From: Marivirga lumbricoides
GTDB lineage: Bacteria; Bacteroidota; Bacteroidia; Cytophagales; Cyclobacteriaceae
Direction of reading: 5' to 3'
Assembly: GCF_014636295.1 (NCBI RefSeq)
Contig: NZ_BMEC01000006.1
Coordinates: 248,001-312,000, forward strand
Length of the DNA: 64,000 nucleotides
The position numbers and the translations under genes were made by a program. Shown piece after piece: positions 29,410 through 38,468 of this stretch. The notes below the pieces were generated by a model. It saw only the letters and a list, made by a program, of their open reading frames with translations. It did not search any database and was not told the origin of the DNA. Position 1 is the first letter of the stretch. Each line of letters begins with the position of its first letter.

Positions 29410-29438
29410 GGTGAGGTTGGATATTTCCAACTCTCACC
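29410..29438. promoter_or_regulatory. Inverted repeat in the susC/HTCS divergent region
   Basis: GGTGAGGTTGGA and TCCAACTCTCACC form a near-perfect inverted repeat with one extra base and a 4-base spacer (TATT). It lies 74 bases upstream of the susC start in the 386-base divergent intergenic region. It is a candidate operator for the HTCS AraC domain, which typically binds as a dimer, or a leader hairpin. No clean -33/-7 promoter pair was found. Confidence 0.4.
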
Positions 29439-29722
29439 AATCACCTAAACACTACAACTATAAAAAATATGCAAATTCATAGTATGTAGTTAGAAACAAT
29501 TGCAACAAACAGCACAAAGCTGAATTACAAACGTTTGCATCACTTCGGCAAATAAGGTGTTTAATTGAATGATACACCTTTCATTTTTTATCAAAATTTC
29601 ATCAAAACTTCTCAATTATAGGTTTTGGCTGGTCTTTCTTAAAAAAATGACACTAATTGTATAATCTTGAAACTAATTGTGGAATAGATTCCATTAATTT
29701 TAACTACACAAAAAAAATAAAC

Positions 29723-32700
29723 TTGAAAAAAGAACTCGTATTACTAACCTTCCTCCTATCATGCCTGCATCTTAACCTGCATAGTCAATCCTATAGCTTT
29801 AGGCATTACCAGGTAGAAAATGGACTTTCCAATAATTCGGTCCACAGCATCATTCAGGATAGTAATGGCTTTATGTGGTTTGGCACTAAGGATGGCCTCA
29901 ACCGTTTTGATGGTTATTCATTTAAAATTTTCAGAGGTACTCCTAATGATTCTACCGGTTTAGTAAGCAATATTATTCAAACTCTTTATGAAAAAGATGG
30001 AAAACTATGGGTGGGCACAGATAAGGGGCTCTATGAATATAATGCGCAACTTGAAACACTCAGGCTTGTAAAATTTACTGCTAACAGAATCATCAGAGCT
30101 ATTTATCAAGATGACAGGAATAATCTCTGGTTTATTGCTGACCTTACTTTATTTAAATACAACACAAACACGAAAGACCTTCATGAATACAAGATAGATA
30201 AATACTTTGGTGCTACTTCCATCACAAGCACACCCAGGGGAGACCTCTATGTATCAACAGATTCCGGAGAAATTAACCAGTATGACCCCACCCTGGATAC
30301 TTTCAGGAGTTTTAATATATTCCGGAAATCAGAAAAAACCTCCTATAGATGGATCGAAAAAATTTACGCTGTTGATGATGAAACCTTATTAATAGGCACG
30401 CAAAGCCAGGGAGTAAAGATATTTGACATCAATACTGGTTCTTATAAAGATGTGCTTCCTTTTGATATAGACCACGGAGAGTTATTTGTGAGGGACTTTG
30501 TAAAAGAAAATGAGGAGACCTACTGGGTTGCTACGGAATCAGGGGTTTTTATTTATGATGTTAAGGAACAAACTTTTACTAACCTAAAAAAAAGCTATAA
30601 TAACCCCTATGCTATTTCGGACAATGCCGTGTATTCTGTCTACAGAGATAAGGAAGGTGGAATTTGGGCTGGCACCTATTTCGGAGGAGTAAATTACTAT
30701 CCTAAGCAATACACTTCATTTAAAAAATACTTCCCAAAAACCGGGGAAAATTCTTTAAGCGGAAATGCAGTAAGAGAAATTTGCCAAGATCAATATGGTA
30801 ATTTATGGATTGGAACTGAAGATGCAGGAATAAATAAATTTAATCCTGATACCGGACTTTTTAAAAGTTATGGACCTGCAAGAGACAAAAGCAACCTTTC
30901 TCACTACAATATACATGGTTTATTAGCCATTGAGAATGAACTATGGATTGGCACATTCCATCATGGCATTGATGTAATGGATCTCACTTCAGGCAAAATT
31001 ATTCGTCACTACTCTGCGGATGGAAAATCAGGCTCCTTTAGAAGTAATTTCATCTATTGTATTTACCAAACCCGCTCTGGAACAATTCTTATTGCTACAT
31101 CACAAGGATTGTATCGATTCAATTCCACAAGTGACGACTTTACAGCACTACCTGAAGAGGCAGACATTTATCCTTACACCACCGTTGTAATGCAAGCTAC
31201 CAATGGTACAATATGGGCTGGAACTTTTAAAGAAGGAGTTTATTACTTTAATGAAAAAACAAAAGAAAAAGGCTTTTTTAAATACGATTCTCAAAATAAA
31301 AGTAGTCTCAGCAACAATGCTATATCAAGTATATTTGAAGATAGTAAAAAGCAAATTTGGATAGCCACAGAAAACGGGTTAAATAAATTCAATCCAAGCG
31401 GAAATAACTTTATACGATATTCAACAAAAAATGGCCTGCCAAGCAATGTGATCTATGACCTGTTGGAAGATGATCAGAACAACTTATGGATCAGCACTTC
31501 AAAAGGTTTGGCATGTTTCAACCCTGAAACAGAGCAGGTAAAAGTGTTTACCAAAGCACATGGGCTTTTAAGCGATCAGTTCAACTACAATTCCTCTTTT
31601 AAAACAGACGAAGGCATTATGTATTTTGGAAGTGTAAAAGGCATGATCAGTTTCAATCCTGCTGAATTTGTTAACGATACTTACGTACCTCCTATCTACA
31701 TCACAGGCTTTCAAATGCAAAACGAGGAGCTTCCTATACAAGAAGAGAATTCTCCATTGGTCAATGCTATCAATTATACAGATAAAATTGTGCTTCCTCA
31801 CAACGCATCTTCCTTTAGTATTGATTTCGCAGCTCTTAGCTATACTGCACCGGAAATGACTGAATATGCCTATAAAATGGCAGGCCTTGATAATCAATGG
31901 ACCTACCTCAAAACCAACAGGAAAATATACTTCACTGAACTGGCACCGGGAAGCTATACATTTAAAGTGAAGGCTTCCAACAGCAGTGGACTCTGGAATG
32001 ATGAGGCCGCCACATTAAACATAGTTATATCGCCTCCCTGGTGGGCTGGTAATTTGGCATATGTACTTTACACATTGCTAGGAGGACTCATCATTTTCCT
32101 AAGCGTACGCAACTATCACAAAAAAATAGAGAAGAAAAACAGGAGGAAGTTAAGCTTGTTGGAAAATGAAAAAGAGAAGGAAATCTATCAGGCAAAAATT
32201 GAATTCTTCACAAATATAGCGCATGAGATCAGGACACCCCTCACATTAATAAAAGGCCCTTTAGAAAGCGTTATAAAAGCTTCTTCCAATAACCACACTA
32301 TTGGAAATAATCTTCTGATTATGGAAAAAAACACCAACAGACTTTTAGAATTAACTAACCAACTGTTGGATTTTCGTAAAACTGAAATCAAAGGGTTTAG
32401 CCTCACTTTTGTGAAAGCTGATGTAATGGAAATACTTAAGGAGACTTTTGAAAGGTTTAAATTGGCTGCAGAACAAAAAGGGCTACTCTGGTCGATTGAT
32501 ATCTCTCAGAATCATTTATATGCTTATGTGGATCCTGAAGCGCTGACCAAAATTTTTAGTAATTTGTTTAGTAATGCTGTAAAGTATGGAGAACAGTCTT
32601 CATCTGTGCACCTCTTACCTTTTAATGCAAATGAAGATTCCAATTTCACCATCATCTTTAAAAATGACGGTTCCGTAATTCCTATGTCTCTGCGTGCTAA

Positions 32701-33715
32701 AGTTTTTGAACCTTTCTTTAGGCTGGAAGAAAATGAAAATCAATCCGGAACGGGAATTGGCCTTCCTTTGGCACGGTCGCTTGCTGAACTCCATAAAGGC
32801 ACATTAGAGCTGGATTTAACTAATATCACACAAAATGTATTTATACTAACACTTCCTGTACATCAGGAAAAGGAGTTTAATTTGTATGATGAGGACAAAT
32901 TAGAGGTTGATGATAAAGAAGTGACAGACCATTTGCAGGAGGAAGCCTCAACAAAACCGGTGATATTGATAGTTGACGATAATCTAGAAATGCTGGATTT
33001 TATTGAAAATGAAATAGGTCATGAGTATGCAATAATTAAAACTACCAATGGAACAGAGGCACTGCAGGTTTTATCCAATCAAAATGTACAACTGGTAGTC
33101 AGTGATGTACTGATGCCTCAGGTTGGGGGTTTTGAGCTATGTAAGCAAATTAAAACCAATATAGACAACAGTCATATTCCTGTAATACTACTCACTGCTA
33201 AAAACACCTTACAAGCTAAAATTGAAGGCTTGGAATCCGGAGCTGATGCATATCTTGAAAAACCCTTCTCATCCGAACATCTTCAGGTTCAAATTGCCAA
33301 TCTGCTCCAAAACAGAAATAAAATCAAAGAATACTTTTCAAGCTCACCTCTGGCCCATCTTAAAAGTATGGCCTATTCAAAAACAGATGAAAAATTTCTG
33401 GAAAAGCTGGATGAAGCAATTTGCAAAAACATTACTGACCATGATCTTAATGTGGAATATCTCGCTGAAATTATGAATATGAGTAAACCTACATTGTATC
33501 GTAAAATAAAAGTACTCTCCAACTTAACTCCTAACGAGTTAATTAATTTAGCTCGATTGAAAAAAGCTGCGGAGCTCTTGATGGAAGGTGAATATAGAAT
33601 CTATGAAGTGGCTTCACTTGTGGGCTATAATTCCCAAACCAGTTTTGGAAGAAATTTCCTTAAACAATTCGGAATGACTCCTTCAGAATATGCCAGTCAA
33701 AAAGATAAGGTATAG
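29723..33715 (+). CDS. Hybrid two-component system sensor/regulator (HTCS)
   Basis: The protein has 1330 residues if started at TTG 29723, which puts a signal peptide (KKELVLLTFLLSCLHLNLHSQ) at the N-terminus; the frame extends to TTG 29657. Order: two-component propeller repeats (NGFMWFGTKDGLNRFDG and many similar), Y_Y_Y domain, membrane helix (about 775-797), HisKA with His834 (NIAHEIRTPLT), HATPase_c (GTGIGLPLAR), receiver domain with Asp1128 (VVSDVLMPQ), and a C-terminal AraC helix-turn-helix. It senses the periplasmic glycan and activates susC. No in-frame ATG precedes the signal peptide. Confidence 0.95.
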   Translation: MKKELVLLTFLLSCLHLNLHSQSYSFRHYQVENGLSNNSVHSIIQDSNGFMWFGTKDGLNRFDGYSFKIFRGTPNDSTGLVSNIIQTLYEKDGKLWVGTDKGLYEYNAQLETLRLVKFTANRIIRAIYQDDRNNLWFIADLTLFKYNTNTKDLHEYKIDKYFGATSITSTPRGDLYVSTDSGEINQYDPTLDTFRSFNIFRKSEKTSYRWIEKIYAVDDETLLIGTQSQGVKIFDINTGSYKDVLPFDIDHGELFVRDFVKENEETYWVATESGVFIYDVKEQTFTNLKKSYNNPYAISDNAVYSVYRDKEGGIWAGTYFGGVNYYPKQYTSFKKYFPKTGENSLSGNAVREICQDQYGNLWIGTEDAGINKFNPDTGLFKSYGPARDKSNLSHYNIHGLLAIENELWIGTFHHGIDVMDLTSGKIIRHYSADGKSGSFRSNFIYCIYQTRSGTILIATSQGLYRFNSTSDDFTALPEEADIYPYTTVVMQATNGTIWAGTFKEGVYYFNEKTKEKGFFKYDSQNKSSLSNNAISSIFEDSKKQIWIATENGLNKFNPSGNNFIRYSTKNGLPSNVIYDLLEDDQNNLWISTSKGLACFNPETEQVKVFTKAHGLLSDQFNYNSSFKTDEGIMYFGSVKGMISFNPAEFVNDTYVPPIYITGFQMQNEELPIQEENSPLVNAINYTDKIVLPHNASSFSIDFAALSYTAPEMTEYAYKMAGLDNQWTYLKTNRKIYFTELAPGSYTFKVKASNSSGLWNDEAATLNIVISPPWWAGNLAYVLYTLLGGLIIFLSVRNYHKKIEKKNRRKLSLLENEKEKEIYQAKIEFFTNIAHEIRTPLTLIKGPLESVIKASSNNHTIGNNLLIMEKNTNRLLELTNQLLDFRKTEIKGFSLTFVKADVMEILKETFERFKLAAEQKGLLWSIDISQNHLYAYVDPEALTKIFSNLFSNAVKYGEQSSSVHLLPFNANEDSNFTIIFKNDGSVIPMSLRAKVFEPFFRLEENENQSGTGIGLPLARSLAELHKGTLELDLTNITQNVFILTLPVHQEKEFNLYDEDKLEVDDKEVTDHLQEEASTKPVILIVDDNLEMLDFIENEIGHEYAIIKTTNGTEALQVLSNQNVQLVVSDVLMPQVGGFELCKQIKTNIDNSHIPVILLTAKNTLQAKIEGLESGADAYLEKPFSSEHLQVQIANLLQNRNKIKEYFSSSPLAHLKSMAYSKTDEKFLEKLDEAICKNITDHDLNVEYLAEIMNMSKPTLYRKIKVLSNLTPNELINLARLKKAAELLMEGEYRIYEVASLVGYNSQTSFGRNFLKQFGMTPSEYASQKDKV

Positions 33716-33794
33716 GAGATATCAATTCATCTGTAGGCACTTCTTATATCTTCATTGTAGGAAGGGATCAATCTTTCAAATTTTAAGCAAAAAA

Positions 33795-33820
33795 AAAAGC
33801 TACTCAAATGAGTAGCTTTT
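33795..33820 (+). terminator. Bidirectional hairpin terminator after the HTCS gene
   Basis: AAAAGCTACTCA and TGAGTAGCTTTT form a perfect 12-bp stem with an AA loop and T-run. It ends the HTCS transcript, and in the other direction is the terminator of the tRNA-Thr whose 3' half remains next to it. Confidence 0.85.
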
Positions 33821-33823
33821 AAG

Positions 33824-33866
33824 AGCCTCCTATCGGGATCGAACCAATGACCTACTGATTACAAGT
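33824..33866 (-). other. Truncated tRNA-Thr(TGT) 3' half: element attachment site
   Basis: Read on the minus strand, the segment gives the anticodon loop (CTTGTAA, anticodon TGT), the 3' anticodon stem, variable loop, T-arm (ATTGG-TTCGATC-CCGAT) and acceptor 3' strand AGGAGGC with T discriminator. Homology stops in the anticodon stem at 33866, where the sequence becomes unrelated. No D-arm or 5' acceptor strand follows, so this is not a gene. The break in the anticodon loop plus the integrase 196 bases away is the classic scar of tRNA-targeted integration. Confidence 0.85.
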
Positions 33867-34062
33867 GACCAGACATACGGTTTATCTTGATCTCTAAAAA
33901 TTCATAACTATTTGATAAACAAATGTATAAACAAATAAGCAGGGTAATTAGGGTTCATCAAAAACCATCTTAAACCACGAAAAGTATTCAAAAAATGTTC
34001 AAAATGTCTTGATACATTTACCTGCTTAGGTTACTTTAGATGTAACGTAAAATAGCATTGTT

Positions 34063-35349
34063 ATGGCCAAATTGAACCTCATGCCCGATCCCAGATATAA
34101 TAAAGTTGATAGATATCCTTTGGTCATCCGGGTCTCCCATAAAGGTAAGCCCAAATACTTGAAGACCGGGTTTATCCTGAACTCTAAAGATTGGGACGAA
34201 AAGAGAAGACAGATAAAGAGTTCTTTTCCCAACTCGGTAAGAGCTAATTCCAAAGTCCAGAAAAAGATGTCACTGGCGCAGGAAGTTTTGTCCGATCACC
34301 ATGCTGTTCTCAAAGAGCTAACCGCTGATCAAATCACCAACCTCATCATGCAGCGATTTGAGGAAAATGATAAGGAAAAACTACCCCCTATCCACAACCT
34401 AGCACCACAATCCCGCAAAACCACCCTCAAAGAATATGGTGAGAAAGTCATTGCACGGTATAAAAAAGCTAACCGCTTCGGAATGGTAGGTTCTTTTGAA
34501 GATGCCCTTGTAACATTTTCAAAATTTCATGGTAACGACAACCTTTTGCTTACCGATATTGACGAAACGTTCTTGGAAGATTTAGAGGCAGATTACCTCG
34601 GACAGGGTCTGAAGCTGAATGGGCTGGGCACCAAATTACGAGCTGTACGCAGAATATATAACCTTGCCATAAAAGACAAGGATACCGAACTGAATGAGAC
34701 CCACTATCCATTTGGTAAATCCGGCTATTCTATCAGAACAGAAAAGGCAAAAAAGCGGGCAGTAAACCTGGAGGTTATACAGGCTATCCGTGACTTAGAC
34801 TACCCAATAAACTCTACCCGGTGGCATCACCGTAACTATTTTCTGTTCATGTTCAATATGCGTGGTATGAATTTTATTGACCTGGCCTTTCTTCCCACTG
34901 ATGCCATACAAGAAGACCGCTTGAGATACAAGCGTACAAAAACCAAACGTGGAAACAGCGTTAAGGAATTCAACATTAAAATCACCGAAGAAGCCCAACG
35001 CATTCTGGATTATTATGCTGACCCGAAAAATGACAAGGGGCTGGCTTTTCCTATTATGCGAGACGTGATTGATTCAGCTGATAAGGAGTATATTTATAAA
35101 TTGTACCAGAATCGCTTGCGTAACCACAACAGACGGTTGGCATTTATAGGGGAAGCGGTTGGGCTTACAGAAAACCTCACCACTTATGTAGCGAGACATA
35201 CTTTTGCAACTGCCGGACTTCACAAAGGCATTTCCAAAGCACAAATTGGCGACATGCTGGGACATACCAACTACTATACTACTGAAGCTTACTTTGATGA
35301 TTTTGATAAGGATGTACTCGATGATGCTGCAGACCAGATTTTGGGTTAG
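34063..35349 (+). CDS. int: Tyrosine recombinase / integrase
   Basis: The protein has 428 residues. An N-terminal arm-type DNA-binding region (about 1-85) is followed by a SAM-like core-binding domain (about 120-215) and a catalytic domain. The catalytic set is visible: Arg in NMRGMNFIDL, Lys in KRTKTKRG, the ARHTFAT box, LGHT, and Tyr in TTEAYFDDF. It is the Bacteroidota phage/transposon integrase type and lies next to the tRNA-Thr attachment scar, pointing into the element. Confidence 0.94.
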   Translation: MAKLNLMPDPRYNKVDRYPLVIRVSHKGKPKYLKTGFILNSKDWDEKRRQIKSSFPNSVRANSKVQKKMSLAQEVLSDHHAVLKELTADQITNLIMQRFEENDKEKLPPIHNLAPQSRKTTLKEYGEKVIARYKKANRFGMVGSFEDALVTFSKFHGNDNLLLTDIDETFLEDLEADYLGQGLKLNGLGTKLRAVRRIYNLAIKDKDTELNETHYPFGKSGYSIRTEKAKKRAVNLEVIQAIRDLDYPINSTRWHHRNYFLFMFNMRGMNFIDLAFLPTDAIQEDRLRYKRTKTKRGNSVKEFNIKITEEAQRILDYYADPKNDKGLAFPIMRDVIDSADKEYIYKLYQNRLRNHNRRLAFIGEAVGLTENLTTYVARHTFATAGLHKGISKAQIGDMLGHTNYYTTEAYFDDFDKDVLDDAADQILG

Positions 35350-35457
35350 GATGGTGAGCTAATTTTGTAAACTATTATCCAATCTGGTGGTTTTTAGCCT
35401 TACTCTTTCTGATATTCGTATCATCTGGTAATTCAGTCTGTATAATGAAATTTATTT

Positions 35458-37464
35458 ATGTCGTTTTTTGATAGTCCCACTGTCGATGATAATGCAAAGA
35501 AAAGTGAAGAGTCAGTTCTAAAAGTAAAAGGAATATTTACTAAAAGAAATGGGTTTATTAACCGTGAGGAGAATCCGGATTATGGAGTAGACCTTGACGT
35601 AGAACTTGTTTTAGAAGCTCATCATGCTTCTTCTCAGAAATTTGCGGTACAAATAAAAAGTACAGGAAAGGTCTCAACAGTAAGTAAAGATGGACACAAA
35701 TATATCTCTTTATCATTTGAAACTTCTCGTCTCGGTTACCTGTGCCGAAGGCCTCCTGCTTATGGTATTATTATACTTTACGAAGAGGAGACTCAAAGGT
35801 GCTATTTTGATTATGTTGACGAAATAGTTAACAGAGTTAGTTACATTAAGGGAAATGATGACTGGAAACAGCAAGATTCAGTAACTATTTATATTCCTGA
35901 ACAACTACTGGAAACTAGCTCGTCAAAAGCTTTACATGACAAAATGTGCAGAAGGCATAAAAGTCATGAGCTGCTGCTGTTCTCACATGGAACAACTTAT
36001 GATATTCCGGTAATTTCTTCCTTTAATCAGAATATACTTGAAAACATCGATTTTAATAGTCCACAGCAGGTTGGTGAGTTACTAGAAGAATACGGAGGAC
36101 ATCTGTTTAATAAGCAGGAATTTCAGATGTTATCCAGATTATTAATGGATCTTCCTACCTCAAAAATTATTGCATCCAAAAAGCTTCTCTTTTTAGCGGC
36201 AATTACCTTTGGACAGGTAGGATATATTATCGAGGCAGACTATTACCTTAATAGATGCTTTAATTTTATTAAGGACTTTGATCAGGAAACGCATGAACTT
36301 TTGGAGTTCACTAAATATAGGAATGACTTTATCAAAGGTGATATTGACTATAAAAGCTTTTCAAAAGAAATGGAAGTATTGAGAAAAAATTCCATAAATA
36401 CTCTAAATACGCTGACCTTTGAAATTAATATTATCTACCTACAGTTATTGGATCAGTTCAATAAACAAGAACCTGATCACTCCGTAGCAGAAGTCATTCA
36501 AAAACTATTTCAGAAAATCGAAAATGCACCCCTTGAAGAACATTCCAAGCAACTTCTTAAACTTTTTCAATCGGAAAATTTGCATATCTACGGAAGCAAT
36601 ATCTTTTTAAAAGACGCTAATAAATTCAAGCTACAAGAAAAACTAAATATTTCGGTATCCCTTAATGTCAGGGTTGAGAGAGTAAAATTTGTACTTCCCT
36701 TATTTGAAAAAGCCATCCAGTATGCTCATGAGGTGAGAATTTACGCAGAAGAGAAAGATGATTCACTTGTTAAAGCCTACTCATTACAGTACTTGGGAAG
36801 ATTTTTTCTGGATACCCAATTCAATGTAATGATGCTCAAAATAGATCAGGAGTATGGAGAAGATCAGAATCATATATCGCAATTCCTCAAGAATTTAAAT
36901 TACTCACTTATAGCTTACAATCTTTTTTTAGATTTAGGATTAAATAAAGATGCACATCAAACACTTACCAATGTCTATGAAATTCAGATGCTTTGTTTTC
37001 TTCTTTACGGAAAAGATATAGGCCCCAAAAAGCTTCACGAACTCGAATCTATCATTCGAGATATCGAGGAAAAAGCAGGGATTCCTCAGTTTAATTCTGT
37101 TGTCAGACCGGCTTATGAGAATCTCAGAAGAAATCTGGTCCAAGGCAATCAGCCGTGGACGACCATTCCAGAAGATGAGGTAGAAAAATATGCCTGGAAA
37201 ATTCTGGAGGCATATGAGCTACCTGAAAACAGGTTGCCAAATATCATTGCTGATATTAGAAATTATCAAATATTTGAAAGGGAATGTGAGAACAAAAACA
37301 TTGAATTGCTTCAGGATCTAAGGCATCTTCAAAGTAAATCAACTACTTATGCTGAACCGCCAAAATACATCCTTCGAAGTAAACTCTCTAACATTGAAAC
37401 CAAGCCTAGCCGGGATATTTACCATCTTCTTCAACAGTTCAGCCATTTGTTAAAAAAAAAATGA
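35458..37464 (+). CDS. DUF4365 (PDDEXK-like) protein with long helical C-terminus
   Basis: The protein has 668 residues. The N-terminal ~150 residues are a DUF4365 domain with NPDYGVDLDVEL (Asp45) and FAVQIKSTG (Gln65-x-Lys67), the D...QxK core of a restriction-endonuclease-like fold. The rest (about 180-660) is helical with TPR-like character and no recognised motif. DUF4365 proteins occur in defence islands; placement just after the integrase makes it accessory cargo. Nuclease activity and target are inferred. Confidence 0.65.
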   Translation: MSFFDSPTVDDNAKKSEESVLKVKGIFTKRNGFINREENPDYGVDLDVELVLEAHHASSQKFAVQIKSTGKVSTVSKDGHKYISLSFETSRLGYLCRRPPAYGIIILYEEETQRCYFDYVDEIVNRVSYIKGNDDWKQQDSVTIYIPEQLLETSSSKALHDKMCRRHKSHELLLFSHGTTYDIPVISSFNQNILENIDFNSPQQVGELLEEYGGHLFNKQEFQMLSRLLMDLPTSKIIASKKLLFLAAITFGQVGYIIEADYYLNRCFNFIKDFDQETHELLEFTKYRNDFIKGDIDYKSFSKEMEVLRKNSINTLNTLTFEINIIYLQLLDQFNKQEPDHSVAEVIQKLFQKIENAPLEEHSKQLLKLFQSENLHIYGSNIFLKDANKFKLQEKLNISVSLNVRVERVKFVLPLFEKAIQYAHEVRIYAEEKDDSLVKAYSLQYLGRFFLDTQFNVMMLKIDQEYGEDQNHISQFLKNLNYSLIAYNLFLDLGLNKDAHQTLTNVYEIQMLCFLLYGKDIGPKKLHELESIIRDIEEKAGIPQFNSVVRPAYENLRRNLVQGNQPWTTIPEDEVEKYAWKILEAYELPENRLPNIIADIRNYQIFERECENKNIELLQDLRHLQSKSTTYAEPPKYILRSKLSNIETKPSRDIYHLLQQFSHLLKKK

Positions 37465-37494
37465 TTTCGCATTAGAGAATTCAAAATTTTTCTT

Positions 37495-38160
37495 TTAATC
37501 AAAAATTCTTTTTAATAGACCCTTCTTCCTCTCCAGAACCACGCTATACAAACTATCCCCCTGAGTGTTGGGGTTATCAAATTTAATCTCAGCCACTGCT
37601 TGTTTTCTCCTAAATAGATTAAAAGGTGGCTTACCTGGTCGTTTATAATAATGGAAAACTTCAAAGTTGTGAATGATCTTGTAGTCGGCAAATAGCGTAT
37701 CCAAGGAAGGTACATAGAGTGCTTTAAATTTGAGATCCGGATTGTCCAAGATAAACTTCTTGGCAGGAACTGGTGACAGAGATATTTGAGATTGTACCAG
37801 GTAAACAGTATCAATTGAGCCGGTTTGAAAAGTACCGCTGGTGGATGATCTGACTGAAGAGTAGCTAATCAGGTTCCTTTTAAGGTTGCCAACTTCCTTT
37901 CTTATTGTTTCCTTCAAATCAGCCTCCAGTACCAGTTTGGCATTGGCGGCATCTATTTCGGCAATCTCTGCCCGTATCCTATTCCTTCCAGCATCATCTC
38001 TCCATATTTCAATTTCTCTTTGCTTCAGACTGTAGATTTCTTTAAAGTCTTCGGTTTTCTGTTTCTCTTTTCTCAGGAAAAAGAAAAGCACAATAATAAT
38101 TATGGCCTGGAGTATCCAGTAATACTTTTTGATGAAGTTGAAGATCGTGAGAAATGTCAT
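37495..38160 (-). CDS. Membrane-anchored coiled-coil protein, unknown
   Basis: The protein has 221 residues. One N-terminal membrane helix (about 13-29, WILQAIIIIVLFFFL) is followed by a charged coiled-coil (about 30-90) and a small beta-rich domain (about 100-210). This resembles inner-membrane spanin-like or phage-encoded membrane proteins in layout only. It follows the next small membrane gene by 2 bases, forming the tail of the RadA-like operon. Function unknown. Confidence 0.6.
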   Translation of the reverse strand: MTFLTIFNFIKKYYWILQAIIIIVLFFFLRKEKQKTEDFKEIYSLKQREIEIWRDDAGRNRIRAEIAEIDAANAKLVLEADLKETIRKEVGNLKRNLISYSSVRSSTSGTFQTGSIDTVYLVQSQISLSPVPAKKFILDNPDLKFKALYVPSLDTLFADYKIIHNFEVFHYYKRPGKPPFNLFRRKQAVAEIKFDNPNTQGDSLYSVVLERKKGLLKRIFD

Positions 38161-38162
38161 GA

Positions 38163-38468
38163 CTAGTTTCCTTTAGAATTTTCTGAACGGTCTTCTTTGT
38201 CCTTCAACTCCAGTTTGATCTCGTAAAGCAGCCTGGTCATTTCTGAGTTGGTTTTAGAGAATTGTAAAAACAGCTTTTCCTGTGTTAGTTTGAGTTCAGC
38301 ATTATTTTGCTTTTCAGTGGTCACTTCATATTCCAGTCGGGCCAGTCGTACATTCACATTGACCCACATAGTTATTATCACGATGAGCAAACTGACTGAG
38401 CTAAAGATCAAGTGCCCCATATTTAGGGTGGTGTTTAATCGTATGATGGCGTTATTCTCATTCTCCAT
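38163..38468 (-). CDS. Small membrane protein with coiled coil
   Basis: The protein has 101 residues from ATG 38468, which overlaps the end of the ATPase gene by 11 bases; the longer frame would need TTG 38483. One membrane helix (about 18-38, LIFSSVSLLIVIITMWVNVN) is followed by a heptad-rich charged segment to the C-terminus. The layout is similar to the downstream protein. Function unknown. Confidence 0.58.
   Translation of the reverse strand: MENENNAIIRLNTTLNMGHLIFSSVSLLIVIITMWVNVNVRLARLEYEVTTEKQNNAELKLTQEKLFLQFSKTNSEMTRLLYEIKLELKDKEDRSENSKGN

Noticed and set aside
29622-29669. TTTG / TAATCTTG promoter pair before the HTCS gene
   Set aside because: The two boxes are 34 bases apart, too far for the usual -33/-7 spacing.
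29657-29722. HTCS start at TTG 29657
   Set aside because: The first 22 residues would precede a clean signal peptide that starts at TTG 29723, so the later start is preferred.
33824-33866. Functional tRNA-Thr
   Set aside because: Only the 3' half is present; no D-arm or 5' acceptor strand can be found next to it.
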